A stretch of 35,575 bases of DNA from Pseudomonadota bacterium. Its GTDB lineage: Bacteria; Pseudomonadota; Gammaproteobacteria; Steroidobacterales; Steroidobacteraceae. Shown piece by piece: positions 33,314 through 35,575 of this stretch (position 1 is its first letter; each line of letters opens with the position of its first letter). The stretch covers positions 1-35,575 of the forward strand of contig JAJZSQ010000020.1 of NCBI GenBank assembly GCA_021849615.1, given 5' to 3'. A program made the position numbers and the translations under genes. The notes below the pieces were generated by a model. That model ran no database searches. It worked only from the letters and a program-made list of their open reading frames with translations, and was not told the origin of the DNA.

Positions 33314-35575
33314 ATGCCTCAACTAGCGCAACCGCTGGCCTGGACGGACTCCATGGCGACGCACATTGCCATGGTCGATGAGCAGCATCAGGAGCTGCTC
33401 GATATTTTCAACCGGATCGCCCTGGCGCAGGCCCAGGACGCCCCCCGCGAGACGATCATCACCCTCCTCGATGAGCTGGTGGCGTACACCCGCTATCACT
33501 TCCGCGAGGAGGAGAAGCTGATGCTGAAGTGGGCGGTGGATGCCACCCACCGCATGATGCACCTGCGGGCCCATGAGAGTTTTCGGGGATTTCTGCAACA
33601 GGCACACCGGGTGCTGCTCGAGAGCAGCGCGGAGCTCACCGAGGACGTGAGCGTCGATTTGCAGGCGTTTCTCGCCCAGTGGTTGCTGCACCACATCATG
33701 GATGTCGACCGGCAGCTGGCGGGCCAGATCCGCGCCCGCCAGGGCGGCCAAACGCCCGGGGAATCCGAGCCGCAGACGGCGACGGCAACGATCGCAGACG
33801 CCAGGAACGAGCTGATCGCCACCGTCACCCAGCTCACGGACCAGCTCGGCCGGCGCACTTTCGATCTGCTCACCCAGCGCCAGCAGCTGCTCGATGCGCA
33901 GGCGCTGTACCGCTCGCTGCTGCACTGTGGCGATGTGCTGATTCAGAGCCGGGACGAGCAGGGCATGCTCGAGAGCCTGTGCGCGAAGCTGGTGCAGGAC
34001 ACGCCGTTTAACACCGCGTGGATTGGCCGGCCCGACTCCTCGCAACGGTTTACCGTGCTGGCCTTCTCGGGCGAAGGCGCCGAGCAAGCCGGCCAGAGCC
34101 GAGTCACTCTGGTCGACTCCGAAAGCGTGCCGGTGGTGCACCGGGCATGGCTCACCGCGCAACCGGTCGTCTGCAACGATACCCTCGCGGATCCGGCCAT
34201 ACAGCCTTATCAGGATTCCTTCCGGACTCACCGCTGGCACAGCGTGGTTGCGATTCCCGTCATGCGCAGCAACGCGATGTGGGCCATTCTCGCACTGACC
34301 GCGCCGCGCACCGGCGCCTTCGATGCACCAACGCTCGAGGTCTGTGCGCGTCTTGCAGCACTGTTGGGGCACGGTCTCGACGAGTTCGACCTGAAGCACC
34401 GCATCCGCAACAGGCAGGTGCAGGATGCGCGCATCGCCCGCACGGATCTGCTGACCGATCTGCCGAACCGATTGGCGCTCGAGGAATACCTGCCACAGGC
34501 CATCGCGCGCGCTCGCCGGCACGGCACCACGTTGGCCGTCGGTGTGATCGATCTCGATGACTTCAAGCCCGTCAACGACCAATTAGGTCATGAAGCCGGA
34601 GATCAACTGCTGCGCACCATTGCGCGCGGTCTGCTGCACTGGCTGCGCGAGTCGGATTTCATCGCCCGCATGGGAGGCGATGAGTTCGTGGTCGTACTGG
34701 AGGATCTCGAGGCCCATCAAGCACTCGCGCAGCTCAGTGCGGCACTTGAGCGACTGCACAGGGCAGTCGAGACTCCCTTCCAGTTAGGTGCTCGCGAACG
34801 CGCCTCGATCGACATGACCATGGGAGTGGCGCTGTATCCGATGGATGGAGAAGATGCGGACCTGCTATTGCGACAGGCCGATGCGGCGATGTATCAGGCC
34901 AAGCAGGGCAAGCGCAACCGCACCCGCTGGTGGCGCATCGGGGTTACGACCAGTCCGGAGAAGATCGCCGAGGTGTCGTTTGACGCATTCGGCCAGGAGG
35001 CGCGGGAGTTCATGCAGGCGCTGGCGCCGCATCTGGCGGGTGTGGCCGAGCATTTTTCCGAGTCGTTCTACCGCGAGCTGCATTCGCATCCGGAAACCGC
35101 CGCCATTCTCAAATGCCTTTCGCCGGAGGAGTTAAAGTCGCTCGCACGCAAACAGGCTGACCACGTTCGCGAACTGCTCAATGCCGAGGCGACCAGGCAG
35201 CACGTGCACGCCCGGGCTGAGCAGCTCGGTGTCGTGCATGCCCTGATCGGGGTGTCGGCTGCCTGGATGACCCGCGTCATGGGTCTTTACCGGGATCTGC
35301 TGCGCACTCACCTGGATGCGGCGCTGCTCACCGCCCGGACGCGCTACCGGACGCTGCGCGCCGCGGAGGCCCGACTGCAGCTGGATGTCGAGAGCCAGCT
35401 GCAGGCAATTCAGTCCGTGCTCGATCAATACCAGACTCTGCTGTCGCGGCCGATGGACGGTCGGGCGCTCGCGGCAGATTGGATGCAGAGCGAGCTGAAC
35501 GCGGTGGCGGATTTACCCGGCGTACGCGCAGCGGTGGTGTTCCGGCCCGATGCCCAGAACCGGCTGGTCATCGAG
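33314..35575 (+). CDS. Bacteriohemerythrin-GAF-GGDEF-globin-sensor protein, diguanylate cyclase (3' end outside window)
   Basis: 754 codons are visible with no stop. Residues 1-140 are a bacteriohemerythrin with the complete di-iron ligand set at the right spacing: His25, His62, Glu66, His83, His87, His127 and Asp132. A GAF-like domain (about 205-365) follows. The GGDEF domain (about 370-540) has intact GGDEF at 454-458 and an RxxD inhibitory site (RESD) at the canonical distance. Residues about 550-680 resemble a globin-coupled-sensor/protoglobin fold, including SHPETAAIL, a candidate proximal His617 in RKQADHVREL, and VVHALIGVSAAWM. Another sensory or output domain seems to begin at the edge. 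The predicted role is oxygen- or NO-regulated c-di-GMP synthesis in the cytosol. The globin assignment is less certain than the hemerythrin and GGDEF. Confidence 0.87.
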   Translation, partial: MPQLAQPLAWTDSMATHIAMVDEQHQELLDIFNRIALAQAQDAPRETIITLLDELVAYTRYHFREEEKLMLKWAVDATHRMMHLRAHESFRGFLQQAHRVLLESSAELTEDVSVDLQAFLAQWLLHHIMDVDRQLAGQIRARQGGQTPGESEPQTATATIADARNELIATVTQLTDQLGRRTFDLLTQRQQLLDAQALYRSLLHCGDVLIQSRDEQGMLESLCAKLVQDTPFNTAWIGRPDSSQRFTVLAFSGEGAEQAGQSRVTLVDSESVPVVHRAWLTAQPVVCNDTLADPAIQPYQDSFRTHRWHSVVAIPVMRSNAMWAILALTAPRTGAFDAPTLEVCARLAALLGHGLDEFDLKHRIRNRQVQDARIARTDLLTDLPNRLALEEYLPQAIARARRHGTTLAVGVIDLDDFKPVNDQLGHEAGDQLLRTIARGLLHWLRESDFIARMGGDEFVVVLEDLEAHQALAQLSAALERLHRAVETPFQLGARERASIDMTMGVALYPMDGEDADLLLRQADAAMYQAKQGKRNRTRWWRIGVTTSPEKIAEVSFDAFGQEAREFMQALAPHLAGVAEHFSESFYRELHSHPETAAILKCLSPEELKSLARKQADHVRELLNAEATRQHVHARAEQLGVVHALIGVSAAWMTRVMGLYRDLLRTHLDAALLTARTRYRTLRAAEARLQLDVESQLQAIQSVLDQYQTLLSRPMDGRALAADWMQSELNAVADLPGVRAAVVFRPDAQNRLVIE

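Noticed and set aside
33323-34582. Minus-strand open frame of 419 codons
   Set aside because: It is antisense to the hemerythrin-GAF-GGDEF gene, whose motifs are unmistakable.

Overview
The window is a GC-rich chromosomal segment from a proteobacterium, most likely a gammaproteobacterium of the Xanthomonas/Steroidobacter/Nevskia type. The evidence is a single-chain PurL preceded by a DUF1820 gene, two TonB-dependent receptors, a T6SS TagH protein, several multidomain c-di-GMP proteins and a soluble PAS chemoreceptor. This placement is inference; there is no rRNA in the window to confirm it.

Left edge (1-3222): the 5' part of purL, its DUF1820 neighbour, and a divergent solitary FHA/TagH gene.

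Carbohydrate locus (3239-16560): this is the most coherent block. Seven genes run leftward: sucrose phosphorylase, ROK fructokinase, TonB-dependent receptor, flavin-dependent (tryptophan-halogenase-like) protein, GH27 alpha-galactosidase, sugar-porter MFS and GH32 beta-fructosidase. A second MFS transporter diverges from sucrose phosphorylase, and a LacI-family regulator converges on it. Two nearly identical 14-bp palindromes lie where a LacI repressor should act: one in the sucrose phosphorylase/MFS divergent promoter, one in front of the TonB receptor. The simplest reading is uptake of sucrose, raffinose-family oligosaccharides or fructans across the outer membrane. Periplasmic trimming by alpha-galactosidase and beta-fructosidase would follow. 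Hexose or sucrose then enters through the two MFS carriers, and sucrose phosphorylase plus fructokinase feed glucose-1-P and fructose-6-P into metabolism. A halogenase-family flavoenzyme inside this operon is the odd element.

Signalling and envelope block (16610-27694): two adjacent GGDEF-EAL proteins (one with a ruined GGDEF, one with both motifs intact), a second TonB-dependent receptor, a small conserved membrane protein, a DedA-PAP2-LssY fusion and a universal stress protein.

Mobile-element debris (27759-33220): a host gene cut off at its 5' end, a frameshifted IS3 orfB tail, fragments resembling DUF4338 and IS110 transposases, an IS1182-type transposase with two frameshifts, and an IS200-like tnpA whose HUH motif reads PVH. 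A tandem-PAS methyl-accepting chemotaxis protein sits intact among these.

Right edge (33314-end): an incomplete gene for a bacteriohemerythrin-GAF-GGDEF-globin-sensor protein, which carries two different potential oxygen-sensing modules around one diguanylate cyclase. No tRNA, rRNA or CRISPR array was found.
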